Source: Melittangium boletus DSM 14713 (GTDB taxonomy: Bacteria; Myxococcota; Myxococcia; Myxococcales; Myxococcaceae). Taken from it: a stretch of DNA of 64,000 nt. The position numbers and the translations under genes were made by a program. This document shows, piece by piece, positions 36,877 to 45,992 of the stretch (positions within the stretch are counted from its first letter, which is position 1; every line of letters begins with the position of its first letter). The notes beneath the pieces were generated by a model. The model was not told where the DNA came from. It was given only the letters and a program-made list of their open reading frames with translations, and searched no databases. The stretch lies in the NCBI RefSeq assembly GCF_002305855.1, contig NZ_CP022163.1, forward strand, positions 6,572,292-6,636,291, read 5' to 3'.

Positions 36877-36896
36877 TAAGTTGGTTGAACAACTTA
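36877..36896. promoter_or_regulatory. Palindromic TetR operator candidate
   Basis: The arms TAAGTTG and CAACTTA are perfect complements around a six-base spacer; half-site spacing suits a TetR dimer. It is immediately upstream of the tetR-coaD-MBL operon and within an unusually AT-rich patch (CAACTTATAAAC) that probably holds the -10 element. Confidence 0.65.
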
Positions 36897-36936
36897 TAAA
36901 CCCGGGGAAGGGCGCCGTCAACCGGCACCCCGGGGG

Positions 36937-37902
36937 CTACTGGCGCAGGTCGGCCGGCTTGGGCTCGGGCTTCGTCTCGTGGGAGCGGCGCAGGTGGGAC
37001 TCGCGGTACACCTTCGCGCGGAAGTGGAGGATGGGGTCGTCGGACAGCTCGATGCCGGGCACGACGCCCGCGGGGTCGAAGACGAACAGCTCCGACTCGC
37101 GCTGATCCTCGTACGGGCGCTCGAGCACCAGCGTGCCCGCCGTCACCAGGGGCCGGTCCTCGGGCCAGGCCCGGGTGGCGTCATCGGTCGGGTCTCCCGG
37201 CTGGGCCATCTGGAACTGGAGCGTCCATTCCACGCGCTCGCGAGCGACACGCGCGTGGATTTCATCGAGCAGGTACTGGCTGGGCATCGACGCGGCCTGG
37301 GCCTCGCTCAGGGGGTGGGCGCCCGCCCGGGGAGTCCAACGGTAGCGGATCGTCCGGCGCTGCCCGGCGGCGTCGCGCAGGTGGTAGGCATGGATGCCGT
37401 TGAAGCGCTCATGGGCGAAGCTGGGCGTGGGCTTGAGGGCGAAGACGCCCTTGAGGCCGCGGATCGCCCCCAGGTGCTTCACCAGGTGGCCCAGCACGCG
37501 CAGCAGCTTGGGTTTGCGCTGGGGGCCCTCGGGACGCTGCGCGGTGGTGAGCTGGATGAATTCCTCGGGCGTGCGGGCGAGGAACACGGGGATGTTGGCG
37601 GCGGCCCACGTCGCGTGTCCGCCCGAGGGCAGCTCGAAGCGCACCGCGAGCCCCAGCACCTTGCCCACCCGGTCGTTCACCCGGTCCGGGGCGTGAGGGC
37701 TGCCCGAGGCGTTCGACAGCCGCACGAGCGTGTGGAGGGGGCCGCCTTGGAAGTGCTCGGCCGTCGTCAGGGCGCGCGCCTCGGCCGAGGGGGTGAACGT
37801 GGCGTGGAACACGAGCCCCCGGGGGTGGGCCCGGCGGTAGCCCTTCTCCGTGCCGGTGTAGGCCTCCATGACATGAACGGCTTCTTGAACGGGCTCGGAC
37901 AT
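36937..37902 (-). CDS. Catalase-related (SrpA-like mini-catalase) haem protein
   Basis: The 321-residue protein starts at MSEPVQEAVHVM (37902); earlier in-frame starts are less supported. The distal haem His is in RGLVFHATF (near residue 33), the distal Asn region in GGHATWAAANIPVFLAR, and the proximal Tyr ligand in FRAKVYRESHLRRS near the C-terminus. It lacks the long N- and C-terminal parts of classical monofunctional catalases, as in SrpA-type mini-catalases, which may act as peroxidases rather than true catalases. No signal peptide is seen. The stop lies 40 bases before the palindrome that precedes tetR. Confidence 0.85.
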   Translation of the reverse strand: MSEPVQEAVHVMEAYTGTEKGYRRAHPRGLVFHATFTPSAEARALTTAEHFQGGPLHTLVRLSNASGSPHAPDRVNDRVGKVLGLAVRFELPSGGHATWAAANIPVFLARTPEEFIQLTTAQRPEGPQRKPKLLRVLGHLVKHLGAIRGLKGVFALKPTPSFAHERFNGIHAYHLRDAAGQRRTIRYRWTPRAGAHPLSEAQAASMPSQYLLDEIHARVARERVEWTLQFQMAQPGDPTDDATRAWPEDRPLVTAGTLVLERPYEDQRESELFVFDPAGVVPGIELSDDPILHFRAKVYRESHLRRSHETKPEPKPADLRQ

Positions 37903-38005
37903 CGTGAAGCATCCTCTCGTGGAAATGACACGGTGCGCCATGTCGTGCGCCGGGCAGATAGCAGAGGGCGCGCGGGGGGTCGAGGGGAGAGGGTGTTCAT
38001 GCGCG

Positions 38006-38569
38006 TCAGTAGGACAGCAGGGCGCAGACCTTGTCGGCGCCGAGCCGTTGGCGTCCCGGCAGGAAGTCGAGCGAGATGAGGAAGCTGAAGCCCACGACCT
38101 GGGCGCCCAACTGGGTCACCAGCCGCGAGGCCGCCTGCGCCGTGCCGCCCGTGGCCAGCAGGTCATCCACGATGAGCACCCGGTCTTCCGGACCCATGGC
38201 GTCCTCGTGAATCTGCAATCCGTCCTCGCCGTACTCGAGGGCGTAGCGTTCGGTGCGCGTGCGCCAGGGCAGTTTCCCGGGCTTGCGTGCCGGGACGAAG
38301 CCCGCGTGGAGTGCCATGGCGATGGGCGCGCCGAGCAGGAAGCCGCGAGCCTCCACGCCCACCACGCGGTGGATGCGCTGGCCCTGGAAGGGCGCCGCCA
38401 TCGCGTCCACCACCCGCCGGAACAGGTGGGGGTCCGCGAGCACGGGCGTCACGTCCTTGAAGAGGATGCCGGGCTTGGGGAAGTCCGGCACGTCCCGAAG
38501 ACGCGCCTTCACGTCCTCGCGCAGCGAGGCGTCCTGACCGGCGATGAAGGGAGTGGGGGTGTGGCTCAT
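38006..38569 (-). CDS. apt: Adenine phosphoribosyltransferase
   Basis: The 187-residue enzyme salvages adenine to AMP with PRPP. The PRPP-binding motif VLIVDDLLATGGTAQAA lies near residue 127; the N-terminal DVPDFPKPGILFKDVTPVLAD and VVGVEARGFLLGAPIA (near 64) are characteristic of Apt. The ATG overlaps the stop of the D-2-hydroxyacid dehydrogenase gene by four bases, so apt is the second gene of a two-gene operon. No metabolic link between the two is obvious. Confidence 0.95.
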   Translation of the reverse strand: MSHTPTPFIAGQDASLREDVKARLRDVPDFPKPGILFKDVTPVLADPHLFRRVVDAMAAPFQGQRIHRVVGVEARGFLLGAPIAMALHAGFVPARKPGKLPWRTRTERYALEYGEDGLQIHEDAMGPEDRVLIVDDLLATGGTAQAASRLVTQLGAQVVGFSFLISLDFLPGRQRLGADKVCALLSY

Positions 38570-39552
38570 GCGAAGAGCTCCGGGTTGACGCAGTGGGGAG
38601 GGCGGCGACCCTCCAGCGCGGCGAGGAGGTTGTCCACCGCCATGGAGGCCATGCGGCCCCGGGTGGTGTGGCTGGCGCTCGCGATGTGGGGGGCGAGCAG
38701 CACGCGGGGCAGGCGCAAGAGGGGGCTGTCCAGGGGCAGGGGCTCGGGGTCCGTCACGTCCAGCGCGGCGCCCCCCAGGTGCCCGCTCGCCAACGCGTCC
38801 ACGAGCGCCGCCTGGTCCACCACCTGACCCCGGGAGGTGTTCACCAGCAGGGCGCCGGGCTTCATGGCGGCGAACTCCGCCCGGCCCAGCCAATGCCGGG
38901 TGCCCTCGTTGAGCGGCACGTGCAGCGAGATGAAATCCGACTCGGTCAGCAGCCGCCCCTTGTCCACGCGCACGAGGCCCAGCGCCGCCTCCAGGTCCGG
39001 CCGGGCCCGGCGGCTGACGTACAGCACTCGCATGCCGAAGCCGCGCGCGCGCCGGGCCACCGCCACGCCAATGGCGCCCAGGCCCACCAGTCCCAGCGTG
39101 GCCCCGTGCAGGTCCGTGCCCAGCAGCAGGCTCGGATCCCAGGTGCGCCAGTGGCCGGCCCGCACGTACGCGTCTGCCTCGGCCACCCGCCGCGCCAGCC
39201 CCATGAGCAGGGCGAAGGCGAAGTCCGCCGTCGTCTCCGTGAGCACCCCGGGCGTGTTGCCCACCGGAATGCGCCGGGCGGTGCAGGCCGCCACGTCGAT
39301 GTTGTCGTGGCCCACCGCCACGTTGCTGACGGCTCGCAGGTGGGGCGCCTGGGCGAGCAGGTCCTCATCTACCCGGTCGGTCAGCAGGGTGATGAGTCCA
39401 TCGGCCTCCCGGGCCTCGGCCAGGAGCGTGTCCCGGGGAGGAGGCAGGGCGTCGGGCCATACACGCAGTGCGGCCCTGGCGGCCAGGCGATCGAGGGCAT
39501 CTCCGGGGAGTCGTCGCGTGACGAAGACGCGGGGGGGGCGGAAGCGTTCCAT
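38566..39552 (-). CDS. D-isomer-specific 2-hydroxyacid dehydrogenase (glyoxylate/hydroxypyruvate reductase-like)
   Basis: The 328-residue NAD(P)-dependent enzyme starts MERFRPPRVFVTRR; the upstream in-frame extension is low quality. The Rossmann motif is LGLVGLGAIGVAVARRA (near 152). Catalytic Arg is in LVNTSRGQVVD, Glu in DVTDPEPLPLDSP and His in LAPHIASASHTT. The sequence is closest in look to GhrB/GyaR-type glyoxylate reductases; substrate among glyoxylate, hydroxypyruvate or 2-ketogluconate cannot be settled. It is translationally coupled to apt. Confidence 0.92.
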   Translation of the reverse strand: MERFRPPRVFVTRRLPGDALDRLAARAALRVWPDALPPPRDTLLAEAREADGLITLLTDRVDEDLLAQAPHLRAVSNVAVGHDNIDVAACTARRIPVGNTPGVLTETTADFAFALLMGLARRVAEADAYVRAGHWRTWDPSLLLGTDLHGATLGLVGLGAIGVAVARRARGFGMRVLYVSRRARPDLEAALGLVRVDKGRLLTESDFISLHVPLNEGTRHWLGRAEFAAMKPGALLVNTSRGQVVDQAALVDALASGHLGGAALDVTDPEPLPLDSPLLRLPRVLLAPHIASASHTTRGRMASMAVDNLLAALEGRRPPHCVNPELFA

Positions 39553-39708
39553 CTCGACCCCCCATGCTCGCACACGCCGCGCGGGGGCGGGGAAGGCCGG
39601 GAAACATCCTCTGGCCATCGCCCCGCGCATTTCCCGCGACGCAAGCGGCCCCGACTGTGGTAATCGAATGGATTCCCCTCGCCCCCGGGGGGAAGGGACT
39701 TACTGAAC

Positions 39709-42700
39709 GTGCCTTCCATCGCCGATACACGAGACGCTTCCCCCCCGATTGATGGCCAGTGGCTGCGCGCCCTCAAGACGGAGGTCCAGCCCGTCACCTT
39801 CAAGAAAGGCCGCGAGGTCGCGGAATCCCGCCGCGTCTTCGGCCTGAACCGGGACGGAGATCGCATCCGCGCCCAGGTGGCCAGCGGCGCCTCGCCCGAG
39901 GTGCGCTACGAGGTCACCCTCGACGTGGGAGACGGCAAGCCCATCTCCAAATGCACCTGTCGCGCGTGGAACGTCCAGGGGCCGCATTGCGAGCACGTGG
40001 TGGCCGCGGCGCTCATCTTCGCCGCCCGGTTGCGCGCCTCGATGAACGCCGCCGCCGCGTCCGCCGCGCCTCCGGCTCCGGTCACCGCCGTGTCCACGCC
40101 CGCGCCCGCGCCGACCTTCCCGGAGGACGAGGTGGACGCGCACGCCGATGAGTCCATGCCCATGGAGGAGGTTCCTCCCGGGGACGCGGTGAGCCTGCCC
40201 GCGCTCGCGAAGGTGGAGAGCTGGCTCGGCCTGTCCGCCCTGCCGGACTACGAATTCCTCTACCGGCTCACCCCGTCCAACACGGGCCCTGGCGGCCGGC
40301 ACTGGCTGGTGGACGTGCGCCGCCAGGACGCGCAGATGAAGGGGCCGGTGCACATCAAGCGCATGCTCCAGGCGGGCCTGCGCATCGCCCCGGCCGATGA
40401 GCGCATCTTCATCCTGCTGGCCAAGCACGAGCAGCGCTATGACTCGCGCATCGTCCTGTCCGACGAGGACCTGTGCGAGGTGCTCGAGTTCCTGCGTCCG
40501 CGCCGCGTCATCTACCGCGGCACCGCGCTCCTCTTCTCCAGCGACCCGGTCCGTCCGCAGATCCACCTCGAGTCGCGCCAGGACGGCGCCACGGCGCGTC
40601 TGGAGCTGCTCATGCCGGATGGCACGAGCCTGTCGCTCAAGGACGCGATCCTGCTCGCGGGCATGCGCACCTACGTCATCTCCGGACAGAACCTGCTGCC
40701 GGTGGAGCCGGATCTGCCGCCGCGGCTGGTGCGCAAGTGGCTGCTCGAGCCCACCATGTCCTTTCCGGCGGGGCAGCTGGACCGGGTGCTCACCTTCTTC
40801 GCCGCCCACCTGCCGCGCTTCCAGATGCAGCTCAAGGCGGACGACATCGACGTGGACGAGTCCGTCGAGCCGCGCTTCCTGCTCACGTTGGAGGGGGCCT
40901 CCGAGCGCGTGAAGGTGCAGCTCGCCGCGCGCTACGGACAGACGACCGTGGCGGTGTCCCCCACGGCCTCGCACCTGGGCTACGCGAGCGGCGTGGGCAG
41001 CGAGGGGCGCAAGCTGTACCGGCGCCGCGAGGAGGAGGAGCGCGCCGCGGGCAAGCGCCTGCAGGACCTGGGACTGCGCTACGATCCGCACACCCATGCC
41101 TACGACGCGAGCGGGGATGGGGCCATCGAGTTCTGGGCGCGCGGGCTCGCGTCGCTGCCGGAGGAGTGGGAGCGCTTCGGCGTGCAGGCCCCCAAGGTGC
41201 GCCTGCGTCCCAAGCTCCGGCCGCGCATCCGCGTGGGCATGAGCGGGGTGAGCTGGTTCGAGCTGGACGCCGAGTTCATCACCGATGACCAGGCGGTGGA
41301 CCTGGGCGCGGTGCGCATGTGGCTCGACTCGGGCCGGCGCTTCGTGCCGCTCAAGGACGGCACCTACGCCGAGGCGGACCTGGCGGAACTCAAGCGCGCC
41401 GCGGACCTGCTGGAGGAGGCCGGCGCGCTGCCGGGCCGCACCCGGACGCGCCTGCCGCTGCACCAGGCCGTCGCGTTGGACCTGCTCGTGGAGCTGGGTG
41501 ACTACACCGAGGTGGAGACCAAGGCGCGCAAGGCCATGTCGGAGCTGCGCGACACCAACGGCGTGCCCAAGGTGGCCCTGCCCGAGGGCCTCAACGCCAC
41601 CCTGCGCCACTACCAGGAGTCGGGCCTCGCGTGGTTGTGGTTCCTGCACCGCCACGGCCTGTCCGGCATCCTCGCGGACGACATGGGTCTGGGAAAGACG
41701 ATCCAGTCGTTGAGCCTGTTGCGCAAGGTGGCCAACGAGGAGGGCCGCAAGCCGTCGCTCGTGGTGGCGCCCACCAGCGTGCTCGCCAACTGGGAGCGCG
41801 AGGCCGAGCGCTTCACGCCGGACCTCAAGGTCGTCGTGTGGCACGGCCAGGATCGCAAGGAGCGGGTGGAGGACCTGAAGGGCGCGGACCTGGTGCTCAC
41901 CTCCTACGCGCTCGTGCGGCGCGACCTGGAGGCGCTCAGCCAGGTGGGCTTCCGCTACATCATTCTGGACGAGGCGCAGAACATCAAGAACGCGGACAGC
42001 GCCACGGCGCAGGCCTGCAAGTCGCTGCCGAGCGACACGCGGCTCGCGCTCACGGGTACGCCGCTGGAGAACCGGCTCAGCGAGTTGTGGAGCCTCTTCG
42101 ACTTCCTCATGCCGGGCTTCCTAGGCAGCGCGGAGGGCTTCAGCGACCGCTTCGAGCAGCCCATCCAGGTGGCCAACGACACGGCCGTGCGTGACCGGCT
42201 GCGCCGCCGCATCCAGCCCTTCATCCTGCGCCGGCTCAAGACGGAGGTCGCCAAGGACCTTCCGCCCAAGACGGAGAGCGTGGCGTGGTGCGAGATGGAG
42301 CCCGGCCAGGCGGCGCTCTACCGCGAGGTGTTGGAGGAGAGCCGCCGCAAGGTGAACGAGTCCATCGAGAAGATGGGCTTCAAGCGGAGCCGCGTCTCCA
42401 TCCTCGCCGCGCTGATGCGCCTGCGGCAGGTGTGCTGCGACCCTCGCCTGCTCAAGATGCCTCCCGGCACGCTCCTGCCGCCCAGCGCCAAGCTCGAGCG
42501 CTTCGGCCAGCTCGTGGAGGACCTGGTCGCCGAGGGCCACCGCGCGCTCGTGTTCAGCCAGTTCACGGAGATGCTGGAGCTGCTCAAGGGCGAGGCGGAT
42601 CGGCGGGGCATGGGCTACCTCTACCTGGATGGCCGGACGAAGGACCGCATGGGCAAGGTGGACGAGTTCAACCGCCCCGACGGGCCTCCGCTCTTCTTCA

Positions 42701-42996
42701 TCAGCCTCAAGGCGGGCGGCACCGGTCTCAACCTCACCGCGGCCGACTACGTCATCCATTATGATCCGTGGTGGAATCCGGCCGTGGAGGACCAGGCCAC
42801 GGACCGTACGCACCGCATCGGCCAGACGCGCGCCGTCATCAGTTACAAACTGATCACCCGCGGCACGGTGGAGGAGAAGATCCTCAGCCTCCAGAAGCGC
42901 AAGAAGGAGCTGGCCGCGGGCGTGCTGGGCGCCGACAGCGACTTCGGCAAGATGCTCACCGAGCAGGACCTGGTCGATCTCTTCCAGCCGGAATAG
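39709..42996 (+). CDS. SNF2-family helicase/ATPase with SWIM zinc finger
   Basis: The 1095-residue protein starts at GTG 39709. An N-terminal SWIM zinc finger is visible as Cys82-x-Cys84 and Cys94-x-His96. An Ala/Pro-rich linker (about 105-145) leads to a long middle region (SNF2_N-associated, bacterial SNF2 family). The motor has LADDMGLGKTIQS (near 656), the DEAQ box ILDEAQNIKN (near 752), LALTGTPLENRL, and the C-terminal lobe with LFFISLKAGGTGLNL and ATDRTHRIGQTRAV. Bacterial SWIM-SNF2 proteins are thought to remodel nucleoprotein complexes or RNA polymerase (RapA-related); the exact role is unknown. It stands as a single gene, 158 bases before recN. Confidence 0.93.
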   Translation: MPSIADTRDASPPIDGQWLRALKTEVQPVTFKKGREVAESRRVFGLNRDGDRIRAQVASGASPEVRYEVTLDVGDGKPISKCTCRAWNVQGPHCEHVVAAALIFAARLRASMNAAAASAAPPAPVTAVSTPAPAPTFPEDEVDAHADESMPMEEVPPGDAVSLPALAKVESWLGLSALPDYEFLYRLTPSNTGPGGRHWLVDVRRQDAQMKGPVHIKRMLQAGLRIAPADERIFILLAKHEQRYDSRIVLSDEDLCEVLEFLRPRRVIYRGTALLFSSDPVRPQIHLESRQDGATARLELLMPDGTSLSLKDAILLAGMRTYVISGQNLLPVEPDLPPRLVRKWLLEPTMSFPAGQLDRVLTFFAAHLPRFQMQLKADDIDVDESVEPRFLLTLEGASERVKVQLAARYGQTTVAVSPTASHLGYASGVGSEGRKLYRRREEEERAAGKRLQDLGLRYDPHTHAYDASGDGAIEFWARGLASLPEEWERFGVQAPKVRLRPKLRPRIRVGMSGVSWFELDAEFITDDQAVDLGAVRMWLDSGRRFVPLKDGTYAEADLAELKRAADLLEEAGALPGRTRTRLPLHQAVALDLLVELGDYTEVETKARKAMSELRDTNGVPKVALPEGLNATLRHYQESGLAWLWFLHRHGLSGILADDMGLGKTIQSLSLLRKVANEEGRKPSLVVAPTSVLANWEREAERFTPDLKVVVWHGQDRKERVEDLKGADLVLTSYALVRRDLEALSQVGFRYIILDEAQNIKNADSATAQACKSLPSDTRLALTGTPLENRLSELWSLFDFLMPGFLGSAEGFSDRFEQPIQVANDTAVRDRLRRRIQPFILRRLKTEVAKDLPPKTESVAWCEMEPGQAALYREVLEESRRKVNESIEKMGFKRSRVSILAALMRLRQVCCDPRLLKMPPGTLLPPSAKLERFGQLVEDLVAEGHRALVFSQFTEMLELLKGEADRRGMGYLYLDGRTKDRMGKVDEFNRPDGPPLFFISLKAGGTGLNLTAADYVIHYDPWWNPAVEDQATDRTHRIGQTRAVISYKLITRGTVEEKILSLQKRKKELAAGVLGADSDFGKMLTEQDLVDLFQPE

Positions 42997-43101
42997 CGCG
43001 AACGGATGGACCCCCAACGGTCGGGGTCCTCCCTCACGGCTCGTGGGTGCGAGCGAGCGCTCGGGCTCCGGGACGGAACGCTTGTGCAGTGTCAGAGGCC
43101 A

Positions 43102-43118
43102 CTGCTAGGTTGTTCAGC
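43102..43118 (+). promoter_or_regulatory. LexA-box-like site upstream of recN
   Basis: CTGCTAGGTTGTTCAGC agrees at 15 of 17 positions with the Myxococcus xanthus LexA motif as I recall it (CTRHAMRYBYGTTCAGS). It sits 36 bases before the recN start, where a repressor would block transcription. RecN is a classic SOS gene. Confidence 0.55.
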
Positions 43119-43134
43119 TACAGGGCTGTAGCTG
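43115..43134. repeat. Perfect 20-bp inverted repeat before recN
   Basis: The arms CAGCTACAG and CTGTAGCTG with a GG centre overlap the end of the LexA-like site by four bases. It could be a second operator or, in RNA, a hairpin ending 20 bases before the recN start codon. Confidence 0.8.
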
Positions 43135-43154
43135 GATCGGCGAGGGAGAGCACC

Positions 43155-44894
43155 GTGCTGCTGGGTCTGCGCATTTCGAATGTGGCGGTGATCGAGGAGG
43201 TGGAGGTGGCGTTCGGGGCCGGGCTGACCGTGCTCACGGGCGAGACGGGGGCGGGTAAATCCATCCTGGTGGATTCGCTCGGGCTGCTCCTGGGGGGTCG
43301 GGCGGACGCGGACGCCATCCGCGCGGGCTGTGAGGAAGCCTCGGTGGAGGGCGTCTTCGAGCGCACTCCCGTGCTGGGCGCGCGGCTGGAGGAGCTGGGC
43401 CTGCCGGACCTGGGCGACGAGGTGCTGGTGCGCCGGGTGGTGGGGCGCAGCGGCCGGGCGAAGGCCTACATCAATGGTTCCCTGGTGACGGTGGGCGTGC
43501 TGGCGCGCTTCATGCGCGGCGCGGTGGACATCGCCGGCCAGCACGAGCACGTGAGCCTCTTCGACGCGGGACTGCACCGGGTGCTGCTCGACCGGTACGG
43601 CCAGTTGGAGCAGCAGCTCGCCACCTATATGTGTGACTACGCGGCCGTGGCCGACGTGGTCGAGCGCATGGAAGCGCTGGGGGGGGACGAGAACCGGCTG
43701 CGCGAGCGTGCCGAGTTCCTGCGCTTCCAGTTGGACGAAATCACGAAGCTGGAGCCGGAGCCGGGCGAGGACGTGCGGCTGGATGCCGAGCGCAAGCGGC
43801 TGGCGGGCTCGGAGAAGCTCAAGCGGCAGGGCGCCGAGGCGGAGCTGTTGCTCGGGGGCGAGGAGTCGAGCGCCGTGGAGACGGTGGGCCGGGCGTTGGG
43901 GCTGGTGAACGAGGCGGCCCGGACGGACGCCACGCTGGCGCCGGTGGCCCAGTCGCTGGGCGCGGCCCTGTCGGAGCTGGAGGAGGCGCAGCGGCGGCTC
44001 AACCGGTACGTGGAGGGCCTGGAGTCGGACCCCGCGCGGCTGGGCGAGGTGGAGGACCGGTTGGACGCGCTCAAGCGTCTGTGCCGCAAGCACGCCACCA
44101 CCCTGGACGGCGTGCTGCAGAAGCGCGACGCGCTGGAGACGGAGCTGTCCACGCTGGACAACCGCCAGGAGGTGCTGGAGGAGCTGGCGCGCGAGCGCAA
44201 GAGCGCCGAGGACCGGGCGCGCCGCAGTGGCGAGGCCCTGTCGCGGGCGCGCATCGCGTGCGCGGGGACGTTTGGCACCCAGGTGCGCGAGGGGCTGGGG
44301 ATGCTGGCCCTGGGCAAGGCGGCCTTCGAGGTGCGGGTGACGCCGGGCCTCCAGCTCAAGGCCGAGGGCCTGGACGAGGTGGAGTTCTTCTTCAGCGCCA
44401 ACCCGGGCGAGCCTTCCCGCTCGCTGGCGAAGGTGGCCTCGGGCGGTGAGGCGTCGCGCCTGCTCTTGGCCCTCAAGCGCGCGCTCGCGGACAGTGACGG
44501 CTGTGGCTGCTACATCCTGGACGAGGCGGACGCGGGGGTGAGTGGGGCCATCGCGGACGTGGTGGGCCGGATGATCAAGGACGTGAGCGGCCACCGTCAG
44601 GTGCTGTGCATCACCCACCTGCCGCAGGTGGCGGCCTACTCGGATGCCCACCTGCTCATCCGCAAGGGGCTCAAGGGGGAGCGCACGGTGTCGGAGGTGG
44701 TCGCCCTGGACGCGGGGGCCGAGCGCACCCAGGAGCTGGCGCGGATGATGTCCGGCGTGGAGGTGACGCGCGAGGCGCTGGGAGCGGCCGAGGCCCTGGT
44801 CCGCTCGGCCTCGCGGGCCTCCGGACCCCCCCGGACAAGGCGCGAGCCGGCCCCGGAAGGGGGGGCCCGTGGACGGCTCCGCCGCAGCGCGTAG
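43155..44894 (+). CDS. recN: DNA repair protein RecN
   Basis: The 579-residue SMC-like ATPase takes part in double-strand break repair. It starts at GTG 43155 with GAGGGAGAG just upstream; the frame is open further back but that sequence includes the regulatory palindrome. Walker A TGETGAGKSIL is at residues 28-38, AGQHEHVSLFD near 124, the ABC signature KVASGGEASRLLLALKRAL near 433 and Walker B YILDEADAGVSG near 457. The middle 150-400 is coiled coil. The C-terminal 25 residues are Arg/Pro-rich. PP2C phosphatase gene follows closely and may be co-transcribed. Confidence 0.95.
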   Translation: MLLGLRISNVAVIEEVEVAFGAGLTVLTGETGAGKSILVDSLGLLLGGRADADAIRAGCEEASVEGVFERTPVLGARLEELGLPDLGDEVLVRRVVGRSGRAKAYINGSLVTVGVLARFMRGAVDIAGQHEHVSLFDAGLHRVLLDRYGQLEQQLATYMCDYAAVADVVERMEALGGDENRLRERAEFLRFQLDEITKLEPEPGEDVRLDAERKRLAGSEKLKRQGAEAELLLGGEESSAVETVGRALGLVNEAARTDATLAPVAQSLGAALSELEEAQRRLNRYVEGLESDPARLGEVEDRLDALKRLCRKHATTLDGVLQKRDALETELSTLDNRQEVLEELARERKSAEDRARRSGEALSRARIACAGTFGTQVREGLGMLALGKAAFEVRVTPGLQLKAEGLDEVEFFFSANPGEPSRSLAKVASGGEASRLLLALKRALADSDGCGCYILDEADAGVSGAIADVVGRMIKDVSGHRQVLCITHLPQVAAYSDAHLLIRKGLKGERTVSEVVALDAGAERTQELARMMSGVEVTREALGAAEALVRSASRASGPPRTRREPAPEGGARGRLRRSA

Positions 44895-44988
44895 CAGAGA
44901 GTGTGCAACGGCTCCTTGCTTCTGCCACGAGCGCTCACATAGCATCCCGTTCGTGTCCAGAACCGCAGGGCAGACCGCGGCTCCCCGC

Positions 44989-45750
44989 ATGAAGGTCGTC
45001 TCGGCCGGCCTCACGGATGTGGGGCGTAAGCGCAATCATAATGAGGACAGCTTCCTGATCGACGACGAGCTCCAGCTCTACGTCGTGGCGGATGGTATGG
45101 GTGGCCATGCTGGAGGCGGTACCGCCTCGCGCATCGCCGTCGAGACCATCGACAAGGAGCTAAGACGGGCCCGGGAGGGTCGGGACAACCCGTTCGTCAC
45201 CAGCCCCAACCTGCAGGACTCGCTCCTGCCGGATGCCTTGCGCACGGCGGTGGAGAGGGCGTGTCTCGCCATCTTCACCACCGCGCAGGAGGATCCGCGC
45301 CTGTCGGGCATGGGCACCACGGTCATCTCGCTCGTCGTGCGGGACAACCACGCGTTCTTCGCGCACGTGGGTGACAGCCGGGCCTACCTCGTCCGGGGCC
45401 CCCTCATCCAGCAGGTCTCCGAGGACCACTCCCTGGTCAACGAGCAGATCAAGGCCGGGATGATCACCCCCGAGGAAGCCAAGCACTCGCGCTACAAGAA
45501 CATCATCACGCGCTCCGTGGGCTTCGAGGAGGAAGTCCAGGTGGATGTGATGGGGGTCGTGGCCGAGCCAGGAGACGTCTTCCTGCTGTGCTCGGACGGT
45601 CTCGCCAACATGGTGGAGGACCGCGAACTGCACGAGGTGGTGCAGGGCACCGCTGTCCTGGCGGAGGTGCCCAAGCGCCTCATCGACCTGGCGAACGAGC
45701 GCGGGGGTGATGACAACATCACCGCCATCGTCGTGCAGATGTCGACCTGA
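44989..45750 (+). CDS. PP2C-family protein Ser/Thr phosphatase (Stp1/Pph-like)
   Basis: The 253-residue metal-dependent phosphatase has all PP2C motifs: RNHNEDSFLI, VADGMGGHAGG (metal Asp), AHVGDSRAYL, SEDHSLV, LLCSDGLANMV and GGDDNITAIVV. It would reverse Hanks-type kinase signalling; myxobacteria encode many such kinases, and Pph1 of M. xanthus is a characterised relative. ATG 44989 gives a normal family N-terminus (MKVVSAGLTDVGRKR); an in-frame GTG at 44953 would add 12 residues. It lies about 95 bases after recN. Confidence 0.93.
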   Translation: MKVVSAGLTDVGRKRNHNEDSFLIDDELQLYVVADGMGGHAGGGTASRIAVETIDKELRRAREGRDNPFVTSPNLQDSLLPDALRTAVERACLAIFTTAQEDPRLSGMGTTVISLVVRDNHAFFAHVGDSRAYLVRGPLIQQVSEDHSLVNEQIKAGMITPEEAKHSRYKNIITRSVGFEEEVQVDVMGVVAEPGDVFLLCSDGLANMVEDRELHEVVQGTAVLAEVPKRLIDLANERGGDDNITAIVVQMST

Positions 45751-45827
45751 GCGACGGCCGCGCCGAGCGGACACCTGGAATCGTTCCACGAGGCTGTAAG
45801 TGGAGCGGCGCCTGGGCGTCTCCCGGC

Positions 45828-45857
45828 TTGACACCCCAAGAAAGCGGGTGCTAGCTG
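45828..45857 (+). promoter_or_regulatory. Promoter for the M23 peptidase gene
   Basis: TTGACA (45828-45833) is followed 17-18 bases later by CTAGCT/TAGCTG preceded by TG (an extended -10 arrangement). It lies about 135 bases upstream of the start codon, leaving a long untranslated leader. Confidence 0.5.
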
Positions 45858-45992
45858 CCCAAAGGATTCACGTGCCTCTCGGGGCACGGACGATGATGGA
45901 CCGGGTGGTGGGGCTGGGGTGGTGGAAACGCAGGTGGGGATGGCCCCCCCGGTTCGCCCGCCGAAGTGGCGGAGCGCACAGAGGAGTTGGCA

